From: Leuconostoc inhae KCTC 3774
GTDB lineage: Bacteria; Bacillota; Bacilli; Lactobacillales; Lactobacillaceae
DNA: 33,700 bases
Reading direction: 5' to 3'
Assembly (NCBI GenBank): GCA_000166735.2
Contig: AEMJ01000835.1
Coordinates: 1-33,700 of the forward strand
The translations under genes were made by a program, and so were the position numbers. Shown here one piece after another: positions 10,463-19,817 of the stretch (position 1 is the stretch's first letter; every line of letters starts with the position of its first letter). The notes beneath the pieces were generated by a model. That model was not told the origin of the DNA and did not search any database. It saw only the letters and a program-made list of their open reading frames with translations.

Positions 10463-12319
10463 CTATGTTTGTTCTAAAATGCGCTTTGCTATCCAAGCCC
10501 CTTCACGTAGAATAACTGTGTTAACTCCAGGTCTTGGAATAACTGTTCCAAACCACTTCAAACCCTCTAATGGTATGCCGTAGACATATAAATGAGGAAT
10601 AATCACGCCGGATGCGTCAATTACTTCAAAAGTTTTCGGATCGACATTAATTGCCCCTAATTTGTAAGTTGATCCATCATCTCGTGTGCGCAAAGGTTGC
10701 ACAAACATGCCACTATTCTTTAAATTCGTAACGAGTGGGTTTCTAGATATGGCCATATCTGTTGACCCTAACCGCGCTTCAATCAGTGCATTTCCCTGAA
10801 ACCTTTGTCCCCGAATATCATGTGCCTCAAATTTACCGGCTACTGTTGTCACCTTAATATTTGCAGCAGTCACTTCAAAAATACCGGCCTTAATGAGCGC
10901 TTTTAATTGTTCTACTCGTTCTAAAGGCGGCCCAACTGACACAAGTATATCTAACGGCTTAAAACGTGTCATAAATTTTTCATAATCGTCTGCTGAAAAA
11001 TAATTCTGTGCAATCACATCACGTACCAAATCACGAATATCTCGCATAATATCAAATGTACCTGCATATGGTGCGTTCTTGTTACCTAATCTGGCATCCT
11101 TAATGTCTGCTAATAAATAGTCTAAGAACCATGCTGCATAATCCACCTTCTCAGGCAAATCACGCGCCGGATTGCGTATCAATTCAATATCAAATTCTGG
11201 TACATGCGTCAAACCAAATTGTTTCGCTGTCTCGTTTAAATGCTTCCCTGTTAATAAAGCTTTTTTAAAATCTTCAATTTGCTTGTGTGTTAACTGAGTA
11301 TCCTTTGAGTCAAGCCGATTTAGCCAGTATTTATATGTTAATTCTTTGACAATCAAGTTTTCAAAACTGTTATAGGAAATGTGCCCATTCCCTGCATACC
11401 GCAAGGCGTTTAAGGCCGACAATGTGAAGAATACTGGTTGATAAAGTTCACCTGATAGTTTTTCGTTCACGCCTCGCGCATGTAATGGAAAGCCACCACG
11501 TGAACCAGCTATCACATGTGGTTCATGACCTGACGGTTCATAAACTAATTCTCCTGTACCATCTCGCGTGAACTTACCGCCTTTTCCAAGAGATAATGCT
11601 GCAACGTAATCAAAAAAGCTCAATCCCAAACCGCGCATAATTACAGTATCATTTTCATGAAAATCAGACAAATCAGCTTCAGATGGATGAGTAGGTGTAA
11701 CATACTTCAAATGGTGTTGTGCCGCAAATGCTTTAAACGCCGTTTCTTCTTCAGTCAGATGATCATCAGAATGACCAAGCGCCATGACAACATGATCAGC
11801 TAATATTTGAGCTCCATCAGCTAATTCTAATTGAAACATTGTGCCAATTTTAACGACATTAATCACACTTTGCTTAGTGAAATTAAGTGTTTGATTTGGC
11901 CGTACACGACGTGTCAACCACTCAAAAAACCACGCTGCATAAACACCCATCATCCCACGCGATGAAAAATCATCCGGTTTGGTTAATCGTGATGCTTCAA
12001 TTGAATAATGTTCAGTAAACTCGGAATGACTGGCTAAAAACGCTGACGCCTCTTGCTTTAACCATTGGATCATCGTTGGTCCAGGATAAGGTGTGCCACC
12101 ATTTTCAATCGACTCATCATTGAATAATGTAATTTGATCAATGACTGTATTCATTAGAAATTGTTCGTTTTGCGAGATGGCTGGATCCCACACCCGGCCA
12201 CCGATAGCGTATGGATCATAGATTTGAACGTCAATTTGTGTATCGTCGTCCGCTAAATTAATTAGACGTTCAGCAACAGCAAGTCCCCGCGGACCAGCAC
12301 CAATAATTGCAACTTGCAT
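10463..12319 (-). CDS. FAD/NAD(P)-binding protein, PF13454-like
   Basis: A 618-residue flavoprotein with an N-terminal Rossmann motif VAIIGAGPRGLAVAERL (residues 3-19), followed by a second dinucleotide-binding region with VMALGHSDD and VIMRGLGLSFFDYV. Such large FAD-NAD(P)-binding proteins (NAD_binding_9 type) are common in lactic acid bacteria and actinobacteria, some near amino-acid or siderophore hydroxylases, but no reaction can be assigned here. I chose the ATG at 12319 because GGAG lies 9 bases upstream and the Rossmann fold then starts at residue 3; an upstream start would add nine residues. It has its own promoter and sits alone. Confidence 0.8.
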   Translation of the reverse strand: MQVAIIGAGPRGLAVAERLINLADDDTQIDVQIYDPYAIGGRVWDPAISQNEQFLMNTVIDQITLFNDESIENGGTPYPGPTMIQWLKQEASAFLASHSEFTEHYSIEASRLTKPDDFSSRGMMGVYAAWFFEWLTRRVRPNQTLNFTKQSVINVVKIGTMFQLELADGAQILADHVVMALGHSDDHLTEEETAFKAFAAQHHLKYVTPTHPSEADLSDFHENDTVIMRGLGLSFFDYVAALSLGKGGKFTRDGTGELVYEPSGHEPHVIAGSRGGFPLHARGVNEKLSGELYQPVFFTLSALNALRYAGNGHISYNSFENLIVKELTYKYWLNRLDSKDTQLTHKQIEDFKKALLTGKHLNETAKQFGLTHVPEFDIELIRNPARDLPEKVDYAAWFLDYLLADIKDARLGNKNAPYAGTFDIMRDIRDLVRDVIAQNYFSADDYEKFMTRFKPLDILVSVGPPLERVEQLKALIKAGIFEVTAANIKVTTVAGKFEAHDIRGQRFQGNALIEARLGSTDMAISRNPLVTNLKNSGMFVQPLRTRDDGSTYKLGAINVDPKTFEVIDASGVIIPHLYVYGIPLEGLKWFGTVIPRPGVNTVILREGAWIAKRILEQT

Positions 12320-12380
12320 ATATTTTTTCTCCAAAGCGCGCACCAAAAAACGCCTCTATTCTATCTTTAAACTAGTATTC

Positions 12381-12409
12381 ATTATAAGGGTTTTCAACGA
12401 CATTTTCAA
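12381..12409 (-). promoter_or_regulatory. Promoter of the FAD-binding protein gene
   Basis: Minus-strand TTGAAA (12404-12409) and TATAAT (12381-12386) with a 17-base spacer, about 60 bases before the start codon. Confidence 0.7.
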
Positions 12410-12427
12410 AAACTTAATGTATTATAT

Positions 12428-13129
12428 TTAAAACAACTGCCGCATAGATTTTAAATATTTTCTAGCACAAGGTAATAAAACGCCGTTATTTAATTGAACA
12501 GTATTCGTGTGGGCATCAAAAGCTACAACTTTAGATTTATTGACCACATATGCCGCATGAATTTGCATGAAATTTTGATGCAGCTTTGGTAGTGATTTAA
12601 CCGTCGTTCGAACCTGTATATTTTTTTGTTCACAACAAACCGTCAATCGATGACTTTGTGACTGACTAGAGGTCATATAAATAATATCATTTAAATTAAT
12701 ACTTTCAGATTTTTTACCATTTGGTAGTGTTATGAATTCTGATTGCGTCCCACTTTGCTGTCGTATTTGCTGTTCTGCTTCTGTCACAGCAGATAGTAAT
12801 CGCTTAGTGAATAAAGTTTCAGATTGCACTTTATCAATGAAGTCTATCATACTAATATGATATTTAAGCCCCTGCTCGAGCATTTCCGAGTGTGTTGTGA
12901 CAATAATTATCTGCGACATTGTATCAAATTGTCTAATCATTTTTGCCACATTTAGCCCAACATTGTCAACCGTACGAATTTCTAGATCTAACAAAATAAC
13001 TTTAGCTAATTTATCTGCTTTTAATGCCTCTAACAATGAAGTTGGTTGATCAAATACTTGGCAATTTTCGATGATCTGTTGAATGCGTCGTTGTTGTACC
13101 AAGTTATCTTCTAATAAATAGTAATTCAT
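12428..13129 (-). CDS. LytTR-family response regulator
   Basis: A 233-residue regulator of the AgrA/ComE type. The receiver domain (1-120) has LEDN near the N terminus and the phospho-acceptor aspartate in ILLDLEI, and the LytTR DNA-binding domain (about 130-230) has ITLPNGKKSESINLNDIIYM and a C-terminal PCARKYLKSMRQLF. Its ATG overlaps the stop of the cognate kinase by one base (TAATG), so the pair is translationally coupled. LytTR regulators usually bind direct repeats of about 9 bases; I did not find a convincing pair in the window. Confidence 0.88.
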   Translation of the reverse strand: MNYYLLEDNLVQQRRIQQIIENCQVFDQPTSLLEALKADKLAKVILLDLEIRTVDNVGLNVAKMIRQFDTMSQIIIVTTHSEMLEQGLKYHISMIDFIDKVQSETLFTKRLLSAVTEAEQQIRQQSGTQSEFITLPNGKKSESINLNDIIYMTSSQSQSHRLTVCCEQKNIQVRTTVKSLPKLHQNFMQIHAAYVVNKSKVVAFDAHTNTVQLNNGVLLPCARKYLKSMRQLF

Positions 13130-14433
13130 TAGCTCACCGTAAACATCATTTTTTGAATAAAGTGATGCTGTTCAGCAATCGTTGTCAACTCGATATTGTC
13201 ATGTTGATTAATGTACTGCTGAACAAAATATAAGCCAAAACCACTGTGATTTTTTTAGATGAATAACCAAATTGCGCTGTTTTTGTTAGATCTGTACATT
13301 GCGTGCAACTATTGACAATCACTATTTCTTTACAATTCATTAGTAACATCGTTACGGTTTTTTAACTGTTTTTTCTGCTGATTCAATGGCATTATCTAGT
13401 AAAATGCCAATAACACGGTAAAAACTAACATCATTTTCAATTGCTATGACATCAAAAAATTCGTTAATTTCAACGTTAAATGAAACTGATTTCTCAAAAG
13501 CAATTTGATGTTTAACTAAGATAAGACTTTTTAAATTCAGATCTGCTATGTACTTTAAATTTAATATTTTCGGATCGGGCAATGTATCATTACTTTTTTA
13601 ATGACTGAATAATATGTACTTCTGATATCACTCATATTTTCGGACTGAATACCATACTCAAGACTTGCTAATATATTTTTATAATCATGTTTAAAAAATC
13701 GAAATTCCGAATATTTCGTTTCAAGTTGCTGTGTATAATTTTGACTGGCCGCCATTTCGGCATCATGTTGATTAATTTTATCTAATAATAATTCATGTTG
13801 ATTACTAATTACTGGCACAAAAATTATCGCCAATATAATACTTAATAAGAAAAAATCCCACCAAATTGAACCTGTAAATTGTTCTACAGCAAAAAAATAG
13901 GCTAAAAAATCATTCATAATTCTCAAAAATAGACTGCTCATCAAAAGTACTTGTAGTTGGACAACATGTTTTTTTAAGAAATTTTCAGTTAACCATTCAT
14001 ATTTCAATTGCCTAAATACCAACGCAAAAATCACCGCCAGAATATTAGCTAAAAAATCTAAACTAGCTTGAACAAAAACTGGTACACTTACCAAAGATGT
14101 CATCGTCATTTCAAAATTTACAACCCAATAAGCTAACAATGAACTGACAGATGCGTAGAGTAGCAAAATACATTTACTACGAATGATATTTTGTCGCCAA
14201 CCAATGTAAAATAGCAAGATTATGGATACTGTTGAAGCCAAACTGGCACGCAATAAAGGTGATTCAAAACCATTGCCAATCATATTAATCACGTACAACA
14301 TAATACTAGTTATCACGACAGTTCTTTTTGAAAAATGATGATGGCCTAATAAGGTACTGAACCAAATGAGCATCACAATACTTTCAAATATCGGCCACGT
14401 TATAACGTTAAAAATATTTAAAAATCGAAACAC
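13129..14433 (-). CDS. HPK10-type peptide-sensor histidine kinase (three frameshifts as read)
   Basis: A membrane kinase of about 435 residues resembling ComD/AgrC quorum-sensing kinases. Six or seven hydrophobic segments fill residues 1-225, then a coiled region, the phospho-histidine in FFKHDYKNIL, the N box LLDNAIESA and the G box SGFGLYFV. As read the frame breaks three times, at A-runs 13594-13599 (6), 13358-13363 (6) and 13250-13256 (7). One added A at each gives a continuous kinase ending at the regulator's start, so these look like homopolymer errors. The start is GTG preceded by a G-rich ribosome site. The likely ligand is a secreted peptide, but no peptide gene is visible nearby. 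Confidence 0.82.
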
Positions 14434-14460
14434 GATTACCCCCCATTGTTATTTACGAAA

Positions 14461-14500
14461 AAATTCGTTCTAATCCAATCGACTAGGGCGAATTTTTTAG
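14461..14500. repeat. Stem-loop in the kinase upstream region
   Basis: Ten-base arms AAAAAATTCG and CGAATTTTTT enclose an inner stem (CTAATC..GACTAG with one mismatch). It lies between the divergent kinase and gshA genes, upstream of the kinase start. It looks like a terminator in both directions, so it may attenuate kinase transcription or be a regulator binding site. Confidence 0.6.
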
Positions 14501-14665
14501 CGTAACGTTTAACATATTTAATAATACTAAAGTAAAGAAGGCATTAAAGCAACTATTAAACCATATAATTACGTGATTATTTATAAACTTTTATGAAACA
14601 TATTCCACCCATTATATTAAAAAATAAGGTAAACTATAACAAATATAACTCTGTGAGGGAAGTAC

Positions 14666-16115
14666 ATGTCACACCTACAAAAAAAACAGCAACAGAAAAC
14701 TTAAACAATGCGTTATATGCTGGGCGTTTTGGTATTGAAATTGAAGAACACCGTGTTCAGACGAGTAGCAAAACATTATCTCGTCATCCCCATCCCCGCA
14801 CTCTTGGCGATAGGCGTATTCAACCATACTTTCAAACCGATTTTTCTGAAAGTTTAGAAGAAGTTGTCACCGCGCCGAAATCGTCTTCGTCTAAAGCACT
14901 TGCTCACTTACATGAGTTACAGCTCATGCTTAATGAGGAATTAGCTGATGACGAAATAATATGGCCATTATCAATGCCTCCGCATTTAACTACCGACGAT
15001 ATTCATTTTTTAAACACGCATTTTGATCGTCCTTGGTATCAAGAATATCGAGATCAGCTACTAGATCGCTATGGTAGTTTCCAACATATTATGGCCGGGG
15101 TCCATGTTAATTTCTCACCTGCTGATGATGTGATGGCTTGGTATCGTCAACGCAATAATATCACTTCTCACTCATTTGCTAAAAATCAGCTTTTATTCCA
15201 AATAGCACAACAAGTGGTTGGTTATCGCTGGATACTGACTTATTTATTTGGTGCGTCGCCAGTTAGTGAAAACCCTGCCGATAATGTACCAACTAGTCGT
15301 CATGCCCTTCAACCTGTACGTTCTTGGCGCGCAAGTGACTTTGGTTTTGCTAACCGCCCGGAAATAGCAGTTGATTACACTGATTTTCAAACACATGTTC
15401 ATCAAATCCAGCAACATATTGCTAATGGCGATTTTTACGACAAAAGTGAATTTTATGGCGCCGTGCGTTTGAAAGCACCTGGGAATATGAATGATCTTAT
15501 GATCAATGGTGCAGAATATATGGAATTTAGGATGTTTGACATTGACCCCTTCACACAAAATGGTATCTCTCAAAATGCGCTAAGCTTCTTACATCTACTC
15601 ATTATAGATGCCATTATTAATCCAGCAACATGGGGGAAAAGCACACTAGACAACGCACGCACACGTAATCACGTGGTAGCATTACAACATCCAACTGAGC
15701 AACTATCAGACACTGCAATCGCATACGCGAATGATTTATTTTTACGATTAGAGAGAATTGTACAATCTGCACCTATTTCACAAAAAATGAATTCCAATCA
15801 GCGCTCTCCTTTGCACGTTCTGCTGTACGGCAACCAAAACTAACCATTGGTGCACAACTAAGTGAAAGCATTAAAAACGAATCGCTAATGATTTTTGGAT
15901 TACAACAGGGCGCTAAAATTTCAGCACAGCGTCGTCAAAGTACTTGGTCGCAAAATTTACCAGACATCCCAAAACAACTACAACAATCTTATGTTCAAGC
16001 CCACAAACTCGGTTTTCAAACCCTAATGAACCCCACTGAAAATACGCTAAAAATTACATATAATGGGCAAGTCCGAACTTTAACTAGTGATCAAGATTTG
16101 ACCCAATATATTTAA
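14666..16115 (+). CDS. gshA: Glutamate-cysteine ligase (two frameshifts as read)
   Basis: Joins glutamate to cysteine with ATP, the first step of glutathione synthesis. About 483 residues after repair. The N-terminal ALYAGRFGIEIEEHRV and the WPLSMPP motif are characteristic of GshA and of the N half of GshF; no ATP-grasp domain follows, so it would make only gamma-glutamylcysteine. I place the start at 14666 behind GAGGGAAG. As read, eight A at 14679-14686 and six A at 15782-15787 break the frame; one added A at each joins the pieces into one protein reaching the stop at 16115. An ATG at 14593 is in frame with the body only because of the first error. It relates functionally to the cysteine operon at the start of the window. 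Confidence 0.85.
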
Positions 16116-16125
16116 GCACAAAACA

Positions 16126-16152
16126 AAAAACGAGACAATAGGTCTCGTTTTT
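16126..16152 (+). terminator. Terminator after gshA
   Basis: Eleven-base perfect arms AAAAACGAGAC and GTCTCGTTTTT with a 5-base loop, placed between the convergent gshA and CHAP genes. It can work in both directions. Confidence 0.88.
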
Positions 16153-16180
16153 ATATGCACTGTTATGTCGTTCATAAACT

Positions 16181-17004
16181 TTAAACGACTGTTGCTTGAT
16201 TGATATCTAACCAAGTTTCATAGGCACCAATTTTCACTTTCATACCGTTAGATGCCTTGTCAATCGCTAGTACACGATATGTCCCATTTACTTTAAAATA
16301 GTCTCCCACCGATAGTACTTGATTGCCTGCTTTGATGCCATTAGCATTTGTTTCATCCAATGGTACGGCATCAATCAAATTCAACGTGGTCGGTTTACCC
16401 CCTGATAGTTTATCACTCGCAACACTATTTTTAGCTACATTCACAACGTTTACTTGGTAAACCCCAGAAAATCGAACATTACTCCCAATAGCAATCCTTT
16501 TGTTTGGTGATGCTTGCTTTGGTGTGGTATTAGCAGTAGTTGCTTTGGTACCTACATCCTTAAAATGAATAAAGCCGGAAACATCACGCGTATTAACAGT
16601 ACGTCGATAATAATTATGATTATAGTTGTAATTATATTCTTCAATTACGACGTTATCACCTGATACTTCAGCAACCCAAGCCACATGACCTGCACCAAAC
16701 CATGCCACACTTCCGACACTTGGTGTATTATCAACACGGTAACCTCTTGACTTTGCCTGTGAACCCCACTGCCAAGCAGAGCCAAACCCAACTGGTAATT
16801 CAAAATGGTTTTGTGCATGCAACCGCCATGCCACAAAAGAAACACATTCACGATTGTACATTGTCCAATTATCAACCATGGAATCTGGAGCTGATTTTTT
16901 CAAGGTTATCGGATAATCATCTCCTAATACCGCTGCACTAGCGGTATTAACTGTCAATCCGCCAACAATTCCTAATGTTAGTAATCCTGTTACTATTTTT
17001 TCAT
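16181..17004 (-). CDS. Secreted CHAP-domain peptidoglycan hydrolase (frameshift as read)
   Basis: A probable wall-cleaving amidase or endopeptidase of about 274 residues. With one A restored to the run at 16996-17001, the protein starts MKKIVTGLL, giving a typical signal peptide ending near TASA-A. The CHAP domain follows (residues 40-150) with catalytic Cys54 in NRECVSFVAW and His107 in AGHVAWV. The C-terminal 100 residues contain two related beta-rich segments (IGSNVRFSGVYQVNVV and VGDYFKVNGTYRVLAI), likely SH3-like wall-binding modules. As read, the only in-frame start (17032) encodes a non-signal N terminus, supporting the frameshift reading. TAGGA precedes the corrected start. Confidence 0.82.
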
Positions 17005-17158
17005 TTTTCCTACCCTTTTCTTGTGATATCACATCATACGTTAGGGTAATTAAAAAGCTTAAGTGCCTATACTAATGACTAGTGTGATAACAGCAAGTAA
17101 TAGCCACCACCATTGTGATTTATAAAATGGATATCATTAATTCATTTTATAGCATATG

Positions 17159-17195
17159 AAAAAGGCATAATCCTTTGAGAAAGGTTATGCCTTTT
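17159..17195. terminator. Terminator hairpin in the 17.0-17.4 kb intergenic region
   Basis: Arms AAAAAGGCATAA and TTATGCCTTTT with additional inner CC/GG pairing. It lies downstream of the minus-strand quinone-reductase-like gene and upstream of the CHAP gene. The rest of 17005-17398 (about 390 bases) holds no gene I can support; the CHAP promoter should be between 17040 and 17150 but I see no clear pair of boxes. Confidence 0.7.
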
Positions 17196-17398
17196 AACTG
17201 TAAGTACAGAGCACAAAATCAGGGGGAGATTTTGTAACAACTATATTATAAATTAACATTTCGAGTTATTTTATCAGATTTTCTTTTTTAAAAAATATTA
17301 TATGAGAATTCTCTGCTGAATGGCACTTTTTTGGAATTGATTGAACGATACAAAAGGCAAATCTAGATCACACACACTATCACATTGAAGTCTGTTTC

Positions 17399-18346
17399 TC
17401 ACATATCTGGTGAAAATACCAAACGATTCCCACTTTTTTGGTGCCATATACTTTCAACTTGTGATAGTGGAACCACTTGCACATTAAATACAAATGGCCT
17501 GTTCTTTTCTGCTTTTAAAATTTCTTCAAACGACTGAAGAATTGCATGCACACCAACCGACCCTTGTCCGGAACCTATCAATTGTAGCCTAACAGCACGA
17601 AAAGCGGCACCAATAATAGGTGCTGTTTGGCCCGCAGAGCTACCAATTTCAATCCATTTAAGATCTTGTTCATCATGCAAACGATTTGGGATAATTGCTT
17701 GCATCGCATTTGCTGTCACATCACCCCATAAGTAATCTAAAATAATATCAACATCTTTCCCTGCCTGTGCAAGTTCTTTTTGGTATGCCTTAACATCAGC
17801 GCCCAAGACAATTGTTTGCGTTGCACCTAGATGTCGCAATTCAGTTAGTTGCTTTGAATTACGACCAACTGCAATGATACTTGAAGCACCTAAGCGTTTA
17901 GCAATTTGTACTGCCATGGATCCAGCACTACCTGTAGCACCTAATATCAGTACTTTTTGACCTTCTTTAAAATCTGCACGATATTTCAATGCCACCCAAG
18001 ATGATAACGCTGGATTCATCATACCTGCAATTTTTTCATCTTTTAAGTCATTTGGCATAGCTACCCAGTGGCCTTTTTCAACCACTACTTGCTCCGCAAA
18101 ACTCCCATTGCTCACAAAAAATACTTTGTTGCCATTAGGCAATAAACCTACACCATCGACACCTGGTACCATAGGTAATTTGCCTGTTGATGCATAATGT
18201 GAACCATTAGCATCACTTCGTGCACGATTGGACAACGCCGATGCTGTCACATGGATTAATGCCTCATCTACTTTTGGCAGTGGATTAGGATAGTTATTTT
18301 CATATTGTGGTGCTAAACCGAAATCTCTTACAACAGCTGCTTTCAT
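17399..18346 (-). CDS. NADPH:quinone reductase-like MDR oxidoreductase
   Basis: A 315-residue zinc-independent medium-chain dehydrogenase/reductase. The N-terminal GroES-like part includes VPGVDGVGLLPNG, and the Rossmann domain has VLILGATGSAGSMAVQIAKRLGA (glycine motif near residue 135) and IIAVGR. It lacks the cysteine cluster that binds structural zinc in alcohol dehydrogenases. Likely reduces quinones, enones or similar electrophiles with NADPH. It is divergent from a MarR gene with paired operators between them, a usual arrangement for stress-induced detoxification. AAGGAG precedes the ATG. Confidence 0.82.
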   Translation of the reverse strand: MKAAVVRDFGLAPQYENNYPNPLPKVDEALIHVTASALSNRARSDANGSHYASTGKLPMVPGVDGVGLLPNGNKVFFVSNGSFAEQVVVEKGHWVAMPNDLKDEKIAGMMNPALSSWVALKYRADFKEGQKVLILGATGSAGSMAVQIAKRLGASSIIAVGRNSKQLTELRHLGATQTIVLGADVKAYQKELAQAGKDVDIILDYLWGDVTANAMQAIIPNRLHDEQDLKWIEIGSSAGQTAPIIGAAFRAVRLQLIGSGQGSVGVHAILQSFEEILKAEKNRPFVFNVQVVPLSQVESIWHQKSGNRLVFSPDM

Positions 18347-18373
18347 TATATTACTCCTTTAGTTGTTTTTTGT

Positions 18374-18383
18374 TTACTCGTAA
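18374..18383. promoter_or_regulatory. Putative MarR operator 1 (TTAC-TC-GTAA)
   Basis: A perfect 4+2+4 palindrome, identical in its arms to a second copy at 18428-18437. It lies in the 5' untranslated region of the quinone-reductase-like gene, just downstream of the -10 box. Confidence 0.55.
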
Positions 18384-18392
18384 TGTAAAATC

Positions 18393-18421
18393 AGTATAAG
18401 TCCTTAAAGTTAAAAAGTCAA
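18393..18421 (-). promoter_or_regulatory. Promoter of the quinone-reductase-like gene
   Basis: Minus-strand TTGACT (18416-18421) and TATACT (18393-18398) with a 17-base spacer. The promoter sits between the two TTACNNGTAA palindromes. Confidence 0.75.
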
Positions 18422-18427
18422 TATTTA

Positions 18428-18437
18428 TTACAGGTAA
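18428..18437. promoter_or_regulatory. Putative MarR operator 2 (TTAC-AG-GTAA)
   Basis: Second copy of the TTACNNGTAA palindrome, 54 bases from the first. It overlaps the ribosome site AGGTAA of the MarR gene and lies just upstream of the -35 box of the divergent promoter. Confidence 0.55.
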
Positions 18438-18443
18438 TTAAAA

Positions 18444-18928
18444 ATGGAAAAATACAAGCAAATTGAACAACTAAAGCAACAACTTAGAAAAACACGTGAA
18501 AACGGTGATTTCGAACGCGAATGGTTTATTAAACATGCTCCTTCGCAAACAACACGGCAATTTATTCAAAACCAAAAACATGTCACACATTCAGAGCTAC
18601 AAATTTTAAGCGAATTAACATACAATGATACAGCGACACCGTTTAAAAAATTACAAAGTATGTCACCGCTATCGCAAGGTATGCTTTCACGTTATGTTAA
18701 CCGTTTAACGGCACAAACATTGATTGAAAAATACCATCCAATTGATAACAAAAAGAAATTTTCTTGCGTCTCACTAAAATTGGTTATGAACTAGGTATGT
18801 TGCACCTTACATTACATCAAACAATTAGAATACAGGAAGAGCGTATTTTAAGTGACTACAGCGATGACGACGTTACTAATCTCGTACAACTAGCCACTAA
18901 ACTACTTGACGCACGCAAAACACTTTAA
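18444..18928 (+). CDS. MarR-family transcriptional regulator (frameshift as read)
   Basis: A winged-helix repressor of about 161 residues. The DNA-binding region reads VTHSELQILSELTYN then LSQGMLSRYVNRLTAQTLIEKY. As read, translation stops at 18794 because the run of T at 18759-18762 has four bases; a fifth T restores the wing (KKKFFLRLTKIGYELG) and the C-terminal dimerisation helices to 18928. It is divergent from the quinone-reductase-like gene and probably represses it and itself through the two TTACNNGTAA palindromes. The inducer is unknown. Confidence 0.78.
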
Positions 18929-19028
18929 ATCAATCCTAAAACTGAGTCATTTTTGTCCTACTATTAGGCCAAAAATACACAATTACTGGCAAAGTATCCT
19001 GTAATGGCGTTGATAAAAACAGTCAGAA

Positions 19029-19081
19029 AAAACACAATAGTCCTTCAAAGGTTTATTTTCCACCCTTGACTATTGTGTTTT
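19029..19081. terminator. Bidirectional terminator between marR and phosphatase genes
   Basis: Perfect 14-base arms AAAACACAATAGTC (19029-19042) and GACTATTGTGTTTT (19068-19081) around a 25-base loop, between convergent genes. It ends the long minus-strand Ugp-like operon. I see nothing else in 18929-19159. Confidence 0.8.
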
Positions 19082-19159
19082 CTGCTGCCTTAGTTTATCC
19101 ACGCCATAATCATTACATCATACTGCCAAAATATCAAACGTACCGATAATCAGCCGGTG

Positions 19160-19812
19160 TCATACACATTGGTTATACTTTTGTAAGGTCAAATCTAACT
19201 CATCTGTCATTTCAAATAATGATATCGACCCGTTATCAGGATTTTCATGATAACGGTTTTCGGTTCGCGATGCTAGTTTTCGAATCAATGCACCATGTGT
19301 GACAACTAAAATGTTATCCCCATCATTAGAATTATCCCAAATATCTGCTAATCCTTTCCTGACGCGACGCCAAAAAGCAGTTGCATCTTCAGCATCATGT
19401 GTCGGATCAGATTTTTTGACTTGGTTCATCATGTCATCTTCGTTAACGACTAACGCAAGCTCACTATCATTTTCAGCAGATACCGATATACATAACAAAC
19501 CTGCCAATTGATTTAATCTATCCCCTTCGAAAGAACCGAAAAACGCTTCACGAAATTGCGCTGAATAGGTTATGGGCAGCGATTTTTGTTGCTTATTTTC
19601 TAATAAAATCAATCGCGTTGTTGCTTTTGTACGACCTAGGTCGCTCGAATAAACACGATCTAACTGCACATTGTCAGCAATCCACTGGCCAGTATGTGTT
19701 GCTTCTAACTCTCCTTTTTCTGTTAGTAATGAATCTGACCAACCTTGGATCTTGCGACAAGTATTAAAATATGTTTCACCATGTCGAATAAAAAACAAAT
19801 TAATTTTTTCAT
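19160..19812 (-). CDS. Histidine phosphatase family protein (frameshift as read)
   Basis: A phosphoglycerate-mutase-like phosphatase of about 217 residues. The phospho-histidine is in FFIRHGETYFN, followed by LTEKGELEA, VYSSDLGRTKAT and the second histidine in LVVTHGALIRKL. As read, the true start MKKLIC at 19812 is out of frame because the T-run at 19790-19795 has six bases; a seventh joins it to the body. It is the last gene of the Ugp-like operon, 5 bases after the GDPD gene, so it may act on a phosphorylated product of that pathway, although this is inferred from position only. Confidence 0.8.
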
Positions 19813-19817
19813 TATGG

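Noticed and set aside
13129-14433. Histidine kinase as a genuine pseudogene
   Set aside because: All three breaks are one-base losses in A-runs and every conserved box survives in the repaired frame, which fits sequence error better than decay.
14593-14665. In-frame N-terminal extension of glutamate-cysteine ligase from an ATG at 14593
   Set aside because: It has no ribosome site and is in frame only because of a missing A at 14679-14686; the ATG at 14666 has GAGGGAAG and the correct sequence after repair.
16645-16941. Open frames in other frames across the CHAP gene
   Set aside because: They overlap the conserved CHAP catalytic region in the wrong frame or on the wrong strand and have no start signals.
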